This document shows positions 18,131 to 25,717 of a DNA stretch of 39,297 nt, piece after piece (position 1 is the stretch's first letter; each line of letters begins with the position of its first letter). The notes under the pieces were generated by a model. That model worked only from the letters and a program-made list of their open reading frames with translations. It was not told the origin of the DNA and ran no database searches. The translations under genes were made by a program, and so were the position numbers. This DNA is from Thermoanaerobaculia bacterium (GTDB lineage Bacteria > Acidobacteriota > Thermoanaerobaculia > Gp7-AA8), in contig JADGNY010000062.1 in assembly GCA_017883235.1 (NCBI GenBank), forward strand, positions 1 to 39,297, read 5' to 3'.

Positions 18131-18284
18131 CGGAGCAAGCGAGCGCCCGATCGCATACCGGTTTGATCGAACGATTCGAACCTCAGATCGCCTGCACGCA
18201 ATGTTGCCGCGGAACGTCGCAACGTCGCCTGCAAACCGTCAGAAGGTCGCACCGATCGCCGGGACCTTCGTGGCCATTCGTGGC

Positions 18285-18830
18285 CAGCGAGAGGGTCAAG
18301 CGAGAGGGGAGGGTCAAGCGAGAGGGTCAGGCCCTTCCTTCAAGAGAGAGCGAGGAGAGGGTCAGAGAGAGGGTCAGAGGGTCAGAGAGAGAGGGTCAGA
18401 GGGTCAGGCCCTTCCTTCGGAGGGTCAAGAGCGAGGAGCGAGAGGGTCAGAGCAGCGAGAGGGTCAGGCCCTTCCTTCAGGGTCGGCCCTTCCTTCAGCG
18501 AGAGGGCCCTTCCTTCAGCGAGAGGGCCCTTCCTTCAGCGAGAGGGTCAGGCCCTTCCTTCGGCCCTTCCTTCGGAGGGTCAAGAGCCCTTCCTTCCGAG
18601 AGCAAGGGGCCTTCCTTCCGAGAGGAGAGGAGGGTCAGGGTCCGAGAGGGTCAGGGTCCGAGAGGGGTCCGAGAGGGGGTCCGAGAGGGTCAGGCCCTTC
18701 GTCATCCCTTGCGTCATCCCTTGGAGGGAAAGGGAGGGAAAGGGGGCCAGGCCGTTAGAGGGGGTCGGAAGGGTCGGAAGGGGGGTCGGAAGGGTCAGGC
18801 CCTTCGTCTTCCCACCGCAAGAGAGCCATG
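18285..18830. repeat. Purine/pyrimidine mosaic of shuffled short words
   Basis: About 545 bp are built almost wholly from a few words (GAGAGGGTCAG, GCCCTTCCTTC, GGAGGGTCAAGAG, AGCGAGAGG) joined in varying order. GGTCAGGCC occurs six times, always in this orientation (about 18325, 18401, 18461, 18544, 18688 and 18792). G-runs at 18726-18746 and 18760-18794 fit the G-quadruplex pattern. Frames are open only because stop codons are absent from the words. It lies about 200 bp from the 3' end of the RAYT gene. Confidence 0.85.
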
Positions 18831-19040
18831 CCTGGCTCATGTGGCTGGAGGGATCGTGCTGGAAGGATCGCGGTGAGAGGCTTTCACGCTCCGAGTAAGG
18901 CGACATTCCTTTCGCTACATTTCTGAGCCACGACGCGCAGGTGTCGCCTGACGTGGTTCTCAATCCGGCAAGGAAACCAGAAACAGCTTTCCGCTGTAGG
19001 CCGGTTACTCGCAGGTTGACGCTACGCAGCGCGCCGGCTC
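18831..19040. other. Gap between mosaic and transposase
   Basis: About 210 bp with no gene or recognisable element. Word repetition stops near 18830. Confidence 0.4.
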
Positions 19041-20000
19041 TTACGCGAGCTGCAAGGTGGTGATCGCTTGTCGCGCGAGACCTTGTAACACTTCGTCGGC
19101 GGCCAGTTCACGATCACCGCGGCGAACCAGCGTCGAAATGTACCCGGAGCTTCGAAGTCGGAGAGCGGCGGCGATCTCGCGGAGACGCAGCAGCCCTTCG
19201 TTCCATGCAATCCACGCGGCCAGCATGCGGGGGACGCCGCCGTGTCGATGCCGCAGATCCTTCTCGTCAATACCGCAAGTCTTCGCAACCGCCTTCACGA
19301 CCGTGGCCATCTTGAGCCGAGGGATCAGCCGTTGCGTCATCGCGTGCTCGTCGCTCCGTGGCTTCTCCGCGACAACCTTCCGCATCTTCTCGATCCACTC
19401 CGCGCTGCCGAGGTAAATCTGCCCGACTAGCTTCTCCCAGATGGACTCCGTCGAGCCGATCTTCGCCGTCACGTATTCGCGATACATGTCGTGGCACTTC
19501 GGGCGCTCCGTATGGAGATCAAACAGCCACTCGGAGTAAAGCCACTCCGGGATCAGCTCGAGGCCGGCGTGAGCTCGGTAGCTCGACCACCGGTACTCGG
19601 CCGGATCGGCGACCATGCCCGCGCGGACGGGATTCAGGACGGTGTAGCGCCTCACCTCGTCCAGGTAATTCTGCTCGTCGACGAGAATCCCCTTGTAGCG
19701 GCCCTGGAAGAGGTGTCCCACACGCTCGTATCGCTTGTTGAATATGCGAACGTATTCGCTGTTCAGCCAGTGCATCCCCTTCGCGAGCGTGCGGAACGGT
19801 GTCTCGATGACGAGATGGTAGTGGTTCGTCATCAGGCAGTACTCGTGGAGACGCCATCGGAACCGTTTCACCGCGGCGGCGAGTAAGGAAAGGAACAGCA
19901 GGCGGTCGCGGTCTTCTCGGAAGATGTCCTTTCGCTCGTTCCCTCGGGATGTGACGTGCCAGAAGGCGCCTTCGTATTCGAGTCTCAGAGGTCTTGACAT
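19041..20000 (-). mobile_element. REP-associated tyrosine transposase (RAYT, Y1/HUH family)
   Basis: 319 residues. The IS200-like Y1 domain is complete: HVTSRGNERKDIF near the N-terminus, the metal-binding HxH in MTNHYHLVIETP (H60, H62), and RRYTVLNPVRAGMV with the likely nucleophile Y119. Residues about 215-319 form a second helical domain (CGIDEKDLRHRHGG, then LREIAAALRLRSSGYISTLVRR) resembling the DnaA C-terminal/HTH domain often fused to RAYTs. RAYTs cut single-stranded REP hairpins, are usually single-copy, and spread REP/REPIN elements rather than themselves. The ATG follows a perfect CCGAGG-GAT-CCTCGG hairpin (20003-20017) that could hide the start in mRNA. Flanks are rich in GGCCTGACC words in opposite orientation on each side. 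Confidence 0.92.
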
Positions 20001-20002
20001 AC

Positions 20003-20017
20003 TCCGAGGATCCCTCG
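20003..20017 (-). promoter_or_regulatory. Hairpin just before the RAYT start codon
   Basis: CCGAGG-GAT-CCTCGG is a perfect 6-bp inverted repeat ending 2 bp before the ATG. A similar hairpin (CCGAGG-AGAT-CCTCG) stands at the same place before the copied RAYT 5' end at 20445-20500, so hairpin and start codon move together. It may repress translation or be the recognition hairpin of the transposase; this is inference. Confidence 0.5.
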
Positions 20018-20139
20018 GCTGCGCGAAAACACGTCAAAACTCCACCGAATCGGCCGAGGAGTTTCCATTCCGAGGAGGTATCGGGAGCGTTTCTCTACTG
20101 CAGGTAGAGCGGCGATGGAGAAAGGAGAGAAGCAGAGGC

Positions 20140-20445
20140 ATGGCCCCACTCACTTTCACTCACTTTGGCCGAGGCCTGACCCCATTCACCCTTTGACCCC
20201 ATTCACCCTTCGCATTCACCCTTCGAGAGAAGCAGAGGCCTGACCCCATTTTGACCCCATTTGACCCTGGCCCCATTGACCCCATTCACTCCTTTGAGGC
20301 CTGGCCCCGATCAACAATCCGAGTGGCCCAAGTATCAGTCCGTAAATGAGTTACGCACGACCGAAAACCGAAGGCCTGACCCTCCTGATGACCCTACTGA
20401 TGCTCTCGTGATGACCCTCCTGATGCTCTCGTGATGCTCTCGTAG
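20140..20445. repeat. Word mosaic on the 5' side of the RAYT
   Basis: Tandem and scrambled copies of GACCCCATTCACCC, GAGGCCTGACCCC and AGAGAAGCAGAGGC occupy about 20140-20310; after a unique stretch, a second mosaic of GATGACCCTCCT and GATGCTCTCGT occupies about 20376-20444. GGCCTGACC copies (20174, 20238, 20373) are all in the orientation opposite to those on the 3' side of the gene. Confidence 0.8.
20325..20382 (+). repeat. ~55-bp dispersed element, copy A
   Basis: Shared pattern: AAGTATC, about 10 bases, GAGTTANGC, then GAAAATCGAAGGCCTGACCCT. Copy A has GAGTTACGC and AAAACCGAAGGCCTGACCCT. Copies B (21443-21502) and C (21632-21690) lie in the same orientation beyond the 140-aa gene. Confidence 0.7.
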
Positions 20446-20500
20446 GCGACTTCGGAATTCGAGCCGCATGGTCTTGACATACATACGAGGATCTCCTCGG
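20445..20500 (-). pseudogene. Copied 5' end of the RAYT gene
   Basis: The reverse strand carries a CCGAGG-AGAT-CCTCG hairpin, then ATGTCAAGACC (start at 20480) and GGCTCGAATTCCGAAGTCGCCT. It matches the RAYT start (ATGTCAAGACC and GACTCGAATACGAAGGCGCCT) with one indel and a few substitutions, and similarity ends after about 35 bases. No transposase body follows; a word mosaic begins at once. It is either the remnant of a second RAYT or a copy made from the first one's 5' end. Confidence 0.65.
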
Positions 20501-20634
20501 TTGAGACGAAACATGGATTTTTTTTGCTGCAGGGGGTAGGGAAATCCACCGCTGCGACACTCTAGATATTGGGAGATGACGGTTGCAACCGTCACCATCG
20601 ACTAATATATCGAAATTTAGTGGAGGTCACCTCG

Positions 20635-21057
20635 ATGTCGATCGATCAGAACCGTACTTCAACAAAGAAGCGGCTTAACTTCCATGACGGTGGTGCCATG
20701 GACTATACGTTTGCTCCTGGAACGCTGTCGTATGACAGCCGTGACGGACTGGTAGTGTCGTTCTACCTTAGTATGAACGACGGATCCGAAAAACATATAG
20801 GATTAGTACCCCGATCGAACGTCGAGGGAACGCTCGGATTCTTAGCGCCGTTTGGGCTCACGCTTGCAGGCGGAAAAAAGCTCAAGGACATTGCAAGCAA
20901 GAATGTGTACGCCAGCTTTGGTGCGTTCTTGTTGGTTGCTGCTGCAACGATTCCCGTCAAGTTGTACCTCGACAAGGTCAAGACAGCCCATTCAAGCTAC
21001 TACACACTGGATGAAGATCACGAACTCTGCATCAAGGAACCAATGTATGTTCGCTAA
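20635..21057 (+). CDS. Unknown 140-residue protein with one hydrophobic segment
   Basis: The start is ATG 20635 with GGAGG at 20622-20626, a good Shine-Dalgarno 8 bp upstream. The protein begins MSIDQNRTSTKKRL, is polar for ~75 residues, and has one hydrophobic stretch (about 103-121) that could be a membrane helix, followed by a charged tail (LDEDHELCIKEP). I do not recognise it. Its codon use is less GC-rich than the housekeeping genes, and it sits inside the RAYT/repeat region, both consistent with acquired DNA. Confidence 0.65.
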   Translation: MSIDQNRTSTKKRLNFHDGGAMDYTFAPGTLSYDSRDGLVVSFYLSMNDGSEKHIGLVPRSNVEGTLGFLAPFGLTLAGGKKLKDIASKNVYASFGAFLLVAAATIPVKLYLDKVKTAHSSYYTLDEDHELCIKEPMYVR

Positions 21058-21442
21058 GTCACTGCTGTCCAAAACAGCGCGGAAACGCCCACATTGACCC
21101 TGACCCCATTGCCTGTTGACCCTGTTGCGCAGCGGCGGAGAGCAGCCAAGTAACCTGAGAAACCTTTTGGCGGCAGCTTCCGACTTCGGTGCCTTTGAGC
21201 GATCGACGGGTCGGTTTTCGTGCGTTTGTGGCATAACTCACTTACCTCCTCAAGGAAGGAGTGCAACCAACCGAACGCCCCCCTACCATCAATAATGGCG
21301 AGTCCGGCACGCGGCGACCTCGAAGGTATGCTTAGCGGCGTTACGGACCGGAAGCAGATTGTCCATTCTGCCCCGGAGATCCTTGCCGGCACTACGTATT
21401 CGTTGGCACCCGCCAGCAGCGCGATGCTTCGCGAAGCAAAGA

Positions 21443-21502
21443 CTACCGAAGTATCGATTGGTCAATGAGTTAGGCGCAGTTGAAAATCGTAGGCCTAGCC
21501 CT
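21443..21502 (+). repeat. ~55-bp dispersed element, copy B
   Basis: GAAGTATCGATTGG, then CAATGAGTTAGGCGC and GAAAATCGTAGGCCTAGCCCT. It differs from A and C by scattered substitutions and is in the same orientation. Confidence 0.7.
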
Positions 21503-21631
21503 TTTGCTCTTCTCCCGCCGGAAGGAATCGAGCGTCATCGGCCTAGGCTGACAAGCCTCGGTCTTGGCTCTCGGCGCGCTTCTTCGCGGCACAAATAACT
21601 CGCGAGTCGTACGAATGTTCAGAAACTGGCA

Positions 21632-21690
21632 ACCTAAGTATCGGTCAATCAACGAGTTAAGCAGAGCCGAGAATCGAAGGCCTGACCCTA
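21632..21690 (+). repeat. ~55-bp dispersed element, copy C
   Basis: CTAAGTATCGGTC, then CAACGAGTTAAGCAGAG and GAGAATCGAAGGCCTGACCCT. It is followed by further GACCCTAGCCCTATGACCCT words, as copy A is followed by its mosaic. Confidence 0.7.
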
Positions 21691-21784
21691 GCCCTATGAC
21701 CCTGCATGATCGTCGCGACAAGTGCCTGACTCGCCTCTGGCGAGAGTCCGCTCCAACGAAGAGCTTGGATGCCCATCGGCGGAA

Positions 21785-22243
21785 TCACTTTGATGCCTGC
21801 GCAAACAAAAACAGTATCAGGCCAAGGCAACCAGCGCCTATGCCGAACACCACGCCGAGCTCGGTACCGGTGAAGAGTATGAGGATTCCCAGAATACCAA
21901 TTGCGCAACCGACGACCGATGTGGTGCGTTTTACAGTTGCGGCTCGGGCGACTGCCGCCGCCCTGGCCGGAGCTCCAGCCTCCCACCGGGCCTGGGAAGC
22001 TCGGTGTGCTTTTTCGCGGAAGAAGGCTTGGAGCTCGATCGTATTCTCGGCTAGCTTCCACCGTTTCGTGGTCGGGGGACGAACGTGGTCGGTTCCACTA
22101 ACTCGGCCAGCATCAATCCATTGTCCGAGTTCCGCCAAGGAGAGTTCATATTCGCCGTCCGCGATTCGGATGCGCCATGCTTCTGGTGCGTTGGTGAGTT
22201 TCTTCGCCATTGGATCGAGGGCATCTAGCTCGTACTTAGACAC
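21785..22243 (-). CDS. Membrane protein with N-terminal GYF_2/DUF4339-like domain
   Basis: 152 residues from a GTG start. Residues about 22-68 follow the GYF_2 pattern (WRIRIADGEYELSLAELGQWIDAG, then RVSGTDHV and RW), a small domain that is often a sensor or adaptor at the N-terminus of bacterial membrane proteins. A charged alanine-rich linker (about 70-105) and two hydrophobic segments (about 108-126 and 129-148) follow. The function is unknown. It lies at the edge of the repeat region. Confidence 0.65.
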   Translation of the reverse strand: MSKYELDALDPMAKKLTNAPEAWRIRIADGEYELSLAELGQWIDAGRVSGTDHVRPPTTKRWKLAENTIELQAFFREKAHRASQARWEAGAPARAAAVARAATVKRTTSVVGCAIGILGILILFTGTELGVVFGIGAGCLGLILFLFAQASK

Positions 22244-22245
22244 CT

Positions 22246-22387
22246 AACAATTGCACACAGATAACGCATTACCGATCGGTGCGCCGTCGCCTAATCCCGC
22301 CTCTCCAGAGGGCGGATCGGTGAGTTATGCGACGACGTAATGCTGCATAACGATGTTTAGAAACGGTGAGCACAGCAATCGCCCTCC
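22246..22387. other. Intergenic region with imperfect inverted repeats
   Basis: ATAAC...ACCGATC faces GATCGGTGAGTTAT (about 22262-22330), enclosing a CCGCC/GGCGG hairpin; next to it GTTATGC and GCATAAC form another inverted pair (about 22323-22350). The boxes look like integron attC core sites, but no integrase gene is in the window. Confidence 0.4.
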
Positions 22388-23512
22388 CTACACCCCCACC
22401 TCTTCCGCCTTCGCATACCCCTCCACCGCTTCATCCTCGTACCCCCCGTGGTACTCGCGGGCATCCGGGCGTTTGATCTGCGAGTGGGGGACGATGCGGT
22501 CGCGGCGGGCGCCGCGGAAGTCGGAGAGAGAGTGGAAGCCGCGTGCGTCCATGAAGTCGGACATGCCGGTGGTCAGGGTCTTGATCACGTTCGGGCCGAT
22601 GGCGTGGTCGAGCATGGCGGCGGTGCAGACCTGCGTCGTGCCGCAGCCGAGGAGAAAGTAGTTCAGGGCATGGTCGAAGGTGGAGATGCCGCCGATGCCG
22701 GAGAACTCCTTGTCGGGGAAGGCTTTGGTTAACTGGGCCATCTTGGCCATCGACAGCGGGAGGATGGCTGGGCCGCCCAGGCCGCCGGGGGAGACGTAGC
22801 CTTCGACGTTCATCTCGAAATCGAGGGTGGCCGGATCGATCGGCGGGAGGGACGGCCAGGTATTCGATGACACCACCGCGTCCGCGGCGCCGCGGAAGCA
22901 TGCCTCGGCTTCCTCAACAATGTTCGACGTTGCCGGCGTCAGCTTCACCCACACCGGGATCTTCGACACCTCCTTGACCGCCATGGTCACCACCGAGCAG
23001 AGGACCTTGTCCTTGCCGACGTTCGAGCCCATATCGACGCGGTCCATGTGCGGGCAGGAGAAGTTCAGCTCCAGCGCGTCCGCTCCTTCGCCCTGACAGG
23101 CCTTGGCCAGCGTCTGCCAGTTGTGCAGCTCCTTATCGTTGCCGGAGCCGGCCATGATCGAGGCGACCAGGATCTTCGTCGGGTATGCCTTCTTGATCGC
23201 CGCCAGCTTGCCGATCCACCAGTCCAGCGGCTTGTCGGAGATCAGCTCCCAGTTCCAGGAGGCCATCACCGTCGTGCCCGGGCGCTTCGTCATCGAGAGG
23301 CGCGCTCCCTGGTCCTCGGAACGGAGGAACTTCGTCTTCGGACCCTTGACGTTGACGACGGGATGCAGGCCGATCGTCTTCGTCACCACGCCGCCCCACC
23401 CAGCCTCGAAGGCGCGGATGATGTTCGCGTCCGACTCCGTCGGCGGTGCCGAGGCCAGCAGGAACGGATTCTCGAAGCGGATACCGGTGAACGTCGTCGA
23501 CAGATCTGCCAT
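22388..23512 (-). CDS. preA: PreA-like dihydropyrimidine dehydrogenase subunit, without ferredoxin domain
   Basis: 374 residues. A TIM-barrel DHODH/DPD-type flavoprotein: FENPFLLASAPPTESDANI at the start, K45 and N150, and C153 in ELNFSCPHM, the acid-base cysteine used by dihydropyrimidine dehydrogenases (class 1B DHODHs also use cysteine). Whole-length similarity is to the catalytic subunit that reduces uracil or thymine with NAD(P)H. E. coli PreA is about 410 residues and ends in a two-[4Fe-4S] domain; this protein ends in an acidic tail with no CxxCxxC cluster, and no PreT partner is adjacent. The electron donor is therefore unclear. AGGAGG precedes the ATG. Divergent from the M13 peptidase with 72 bp between. 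Confidence 0.85.
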   Translation of the reverse strand: MADLSTTFTGIRFENPFLLASAPPTESDANIIRAFEAGWGGVVTKTIGLHPVVNVKGPKTKFLRSEDQGARLSMTKRPGTTVMASWNWELISDKPLDWWIGKLAAIKKAYPTKILVASIMAGSGNDKELHNWQTLAKACQGEGADALELNFSCPHMDRVDMGSNVGKDKVLCSVVTMAVKEVSKIPVWVKLTPATSNIVEEAEACFRGAADAVVSSNTWPSLPPIDPATLDFEMNVEGYVSPGGLGGPAILPLSMAKMAQLTKAFPDKEFSGIGGISTFDHALNYFLLGCGTTQVCTAAMLDHAIGPNVIKTLTTGMSDFMDARGFHSLSDFRGARRDRIVPHSQIKRPDAREYHGGYEDEAVEGYAKAEEVGV

Positions 23513-23584
23513 GGGTTCCTCCTATTGGGGAAACGGCGATTGTAACAAGGTTGTGCGAGGGGGCGCGGAGTAGACTGCCGTTTC

Positions 23585-25630
23585 ATGAAGATAGCAGCCG
23601 CCGTCATTCTCCTCGCCGCCGCTAGTGTTTTCGCGCAACCCGCGCCGGAAAAACAACCCCTCACCGCCCTCCCCTACACGCCGAGCCTCGACATCCCGTC
23701 GATGGATCGGACGGCGAATCCGTGCGCCGACTTCTACCAGTACTCGTGCGGCGGATGGATGACCAACAACCCCATCCCGCCTGACCAGGCGTCGTGGAGC
23801 GTCTACGGCAAGGTCACCGAGGAGAATGAGGAGTACCTCTGGGGAATCCTCCTCGATGCCGCCAAGCCGCGCGCCGACCGCACGGTCGTGCAGCAGAAGA
23901 TCGGCGACTATTTCGACGCCTGCACCGACGAGTCGCACATCGAGGAGCTGGGGGCCAAGCCGCTGCAGCCGCTGTTGAACGAGATCGCCGCGCTGAAGGC
24001 GAAGCACGAGCTGGGAACGTTTCTCGCGCACCAGCATTTGCGCTCGAGCGGAAGCGGCTGGCTCTTCGGCTTCGGCTCGACGCAGGACTACAGCGACGCC
24101 TCGCAAGTCATCGCCGAGGCCAGCGCGGGCGGGCTGGCGTTGCCGGATCGCGACTACTACCTCAAGACCGACGCGAAATCGAAAGAGATCCGCGAGAAGT
24201 ATCTCGCCCACGTCGCGGCGATGCTGTCGCTGATCGGCGAGTCGAAGGCGGAAGCGAAGAAGGATGCCGCCACGGTGATGCGCATCGAGACCGCGCTGGC
24301 GAAGGCATCGCTCACCCGCGTGGAGCGCCGCAATCCTTACAACCTGGCACACAAGATGACGGTGGTGGAAATAGACAAGATCGCGCCGGCGCTCGAATGG
24401 AAATCGTATCTCGCCATAAGCGGCGTGATCGGCAACGTGCACACGCTGAACATCACCGAGCCGAAATTCTTCAAGGCGGTACAGAAGGAGCTGACGTCCG
24501 TCCCCTTGGCGGACTGGAAGGCCTACCTGCGCTGGCACGCCGTTCATAGCCGCGCGCCGTATCTCTCGAAGAAGTTCGTCGAGGAGGATTTCAACTTCTA
24601 CCGCAAGACGCTGCGCGGCGTGAAGGCGATGCCCCCGCGCTGGAAGCGCTGCGTCCAATACGTCGACCGCGCCCTCGGCGAAGCGCTGGGGCAGGAGTTC
24701 GTGGCCCGCACCTTCACCGCGGAAACGAAGGCCAAGACGGTCGACATGACCAAGCGCATCGAGACAGCCATGGAGGATGAGATCAAGAATCTCGACTGGA
24801 TGACGCCGGCCACGAAGCAGCGCGCGCTGGAGAAGCTCCACGCGGTGGCGAACAAGGTCGGTTACCCCGACCGCTGGCGCGACTACGGCAAGCTGAACGT
24901 CGTGCGCGGCGACTTCTATGGCAACGGCACGCGGGCGATCGTGTTCGAATCGGCGCGCGATCTGAACAAGATCGGCAAGCCGGTCGACCGCGACGAGTGG
25001 GGGATGACGCCGCCGACGGTGAACGCCTACTACGACCCGCAGATGAACGACATCAACTTCCCCGCCGGCGTCCTGCAGCCGCCGCTGTACGACGCCAAGC
25101 TCGACGACGCACCGAACTACGGCAACACCGGCTCGACCATCGGCCACGAGCTGACGCACGCCTTCGACGACGAAGGCCGCCAGTTCGACGCGCAGGGCAA
25201 TCTGAAGGACTGGTGGACGCCGGACGACGCCAAGAACTTCGAAGACCGCATCAATTGCGTCCGCGACCAGTACGCGGGCTACACGATCGTCGACGACATC
25301 AAGATCAATTCGAAGCTGACCTCGGGCGAAGACGTCGCGGACCTCGGCGGAACCCTCCTGGCCTACATCGCCTGGAAGGCAGCCGATCCCAACGACACGA
25401 CGCCGATCGACGGATTCACGCCCGATCAGCGCTTCTTCATCGGCTTCGCCCAGTGGGCGTGTGAGAACCAGCGGCCGGAGAATCTGCGCGCCAATGCCAT
25501 CACCAATCCGCACTCGCCGGGCAAATACCGCATCAATGGGATCGTGTCCGATCTCCCGCAGTTCCAGAAGGCATTCAATTGCAGCGCGGACTTACCGATG
25601 GTGAGGGCGAAGGCGTGCCAGGTGTGGTGA
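23585..25630 (+). CDS. Secreted M13-family zinc endopeptidase (neprilysin/PepO-like)
   Basis: 681 residues, the usual length of bacterial M13 peptidases. Signal peptide about 1-18 (ends VFAQP). The substrate strand NAYYDP begins at 480; the zinc site is H521-ELT-H525 with the third ligand E582 in GEDVADLGG and D586 behind it; the C-terminus CQVW matches the CxxW ending typical of the family. M13 enzymes cleave short peptides on the outer side of the membrane. Its own promoter probably lies in the 72-bp divergent gap. Confidence 0.95.
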   Translation: MKIAAAVILLAAASVFAQPAPEKQPLTALPYTPSLDIPSMDRTANPCADFYQYSCGGWMTNNPIPPDQASWSVYGKVTEENEEYLWGILLDAAKPRADRTVVQQKIGDYFDACTDESHIEELGAKPLQPLLNEIAALKAKHELGTFLAHQHLRSSGSGWLFGFGSTQDYSDASQVIAEASAGGLALPDRDYYLKTDAKSKEIREKYLAHVAAMLSLIGESKAEAKKDAATVMRIETALAKASLTRVERRNPYNLAHKMTVVEIDKIAPALEWKSYLAISGVIGNVHTLNITEPKFFKAVQKELTSVPLADWKAYLRWHAVHSRAPYLSKKFVEEDFNFYRKTLRGVKAMPPRWKRCVQYVDRALGEALGQEFVARTFTAETKAKTVDMTKRIETAMEDEIKNLDWMTPATKQRALEKLHAVANKVGYPDRWRDYGKLNVVRGDFYGNGTRAIVFESARDLNKIGKPVDRDEWGMTPPTVNAYYDPQMNDINFPAGVLQPPLYDAKLDDAPNYGNTGSTIGHELTHAFDDEGRQFDAQGNLKDWWTPDDAKNFEDRINCVRDQYAGYTIVDDIKINSKLTSGEDVADLGGTLLAYIAWKAADPNDTTPIDGFTPDQRFFIGFAQWACENQRPENLRANAITNPHSPGKYRINGIVSDLPQFQKAFNCSADLPMVRAKACQVW

Positions 25631-25641
25631 TTGGATGAGGG

Positions 25642-25708
25642 CGGGAGTCGGGGGTCGGGGGTCGTAGTTGAGGCCTCCGACTCCCGACTCCCGACTCCCG
25701 ACTCCCGA
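25642..25708. repeat. (GACTCCC)n heptamer palindrome
   Basis: The right arm (25677-25708) has four tandem CCGACTC/GACTCCC heptamers; the left arm (25642-25664) has three inverted ones (GGGAGTC, GGGGGTC, GGGGGTC). It lies 11 bp after the M13 stop and 9 bp before the next start, so it also provides GAGGAGA as the likely ribosome site of the VWFA gene. The same heptamer builds the element inside the debranching enzyme gene. Confidence 0.85.
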
Positions 25709-25717
25709 GGAGACCTC

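Larger units (their letters stand above)
20001..20634. other. 634-bp gene-free region upstream of RAYT and of the 140-aa gene
   Basis: Apart from the repeats listed separately (mosaic, ~55-bp element copy A, copied RAYT 5' end) I see no gene. A T8 run at 20518-20525 and an AT-rich stretch at 20600-20620 precede the 140-aa gene and may hold its promoter; I could not place -35 and -10 boxes with confidence. Confidence 0.5.
21058..21784. other. 727-bp region with repeat copies and no convincing gene
   Basis: It contains the word GACCCTGACCCC near 21095-21110, a TAACTCA/TGAGTTA pair (21233-21240 and 21465-21472), and copies B and C of the ~55-bp element. The rest shows no gene I can support. Confidence 0.5.

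Noticed and set aside
17590-18830. CRISPR array
   Set aside because: No constant repeat with unique spacers of uniform length: units are contiguous, degenerate 21-mers or shuffled words, and no cas gene is nearby.
18022-18876. Long open frames (for example 284 aa and 223 aa) across the word mosaic
   Set aside because: Open in several frames at once because the repeated words contain no stop codons; the peptides are repetitive and no start signal or domain is present.
21295-21468. 57-residue frame containing RKQIVHSAPEILAGTT, slightly like a DUF433 antitoxin
   Set aside because: Only the short PEILAGT stretch fits, the conserved remainder is missing, and no Shine-Dalgarno is seen. At best a decayed fragment.
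20340-22350. Integron cassette array: several GTTANGC boxes and RYYYAAC-like boxes (20348, 21233, 21469, 21655, 22244, 22323) near small genes
   Set aside because: No integron integrase in the window, the box pairs are at uneven distances (66 to over 240 bp), the folded arms pair poorly, and the boxes belong to a longer ~55-bp element that ends in the RAYT-associated word. It would need a covariance search such as HattCI.
23522-25513. Reverse-strand frame of 663 aa opposite the M13 peptidase
   Set aside because: Antisense shadow of a gene with complete catalytic motifs; composition typical of shadows.
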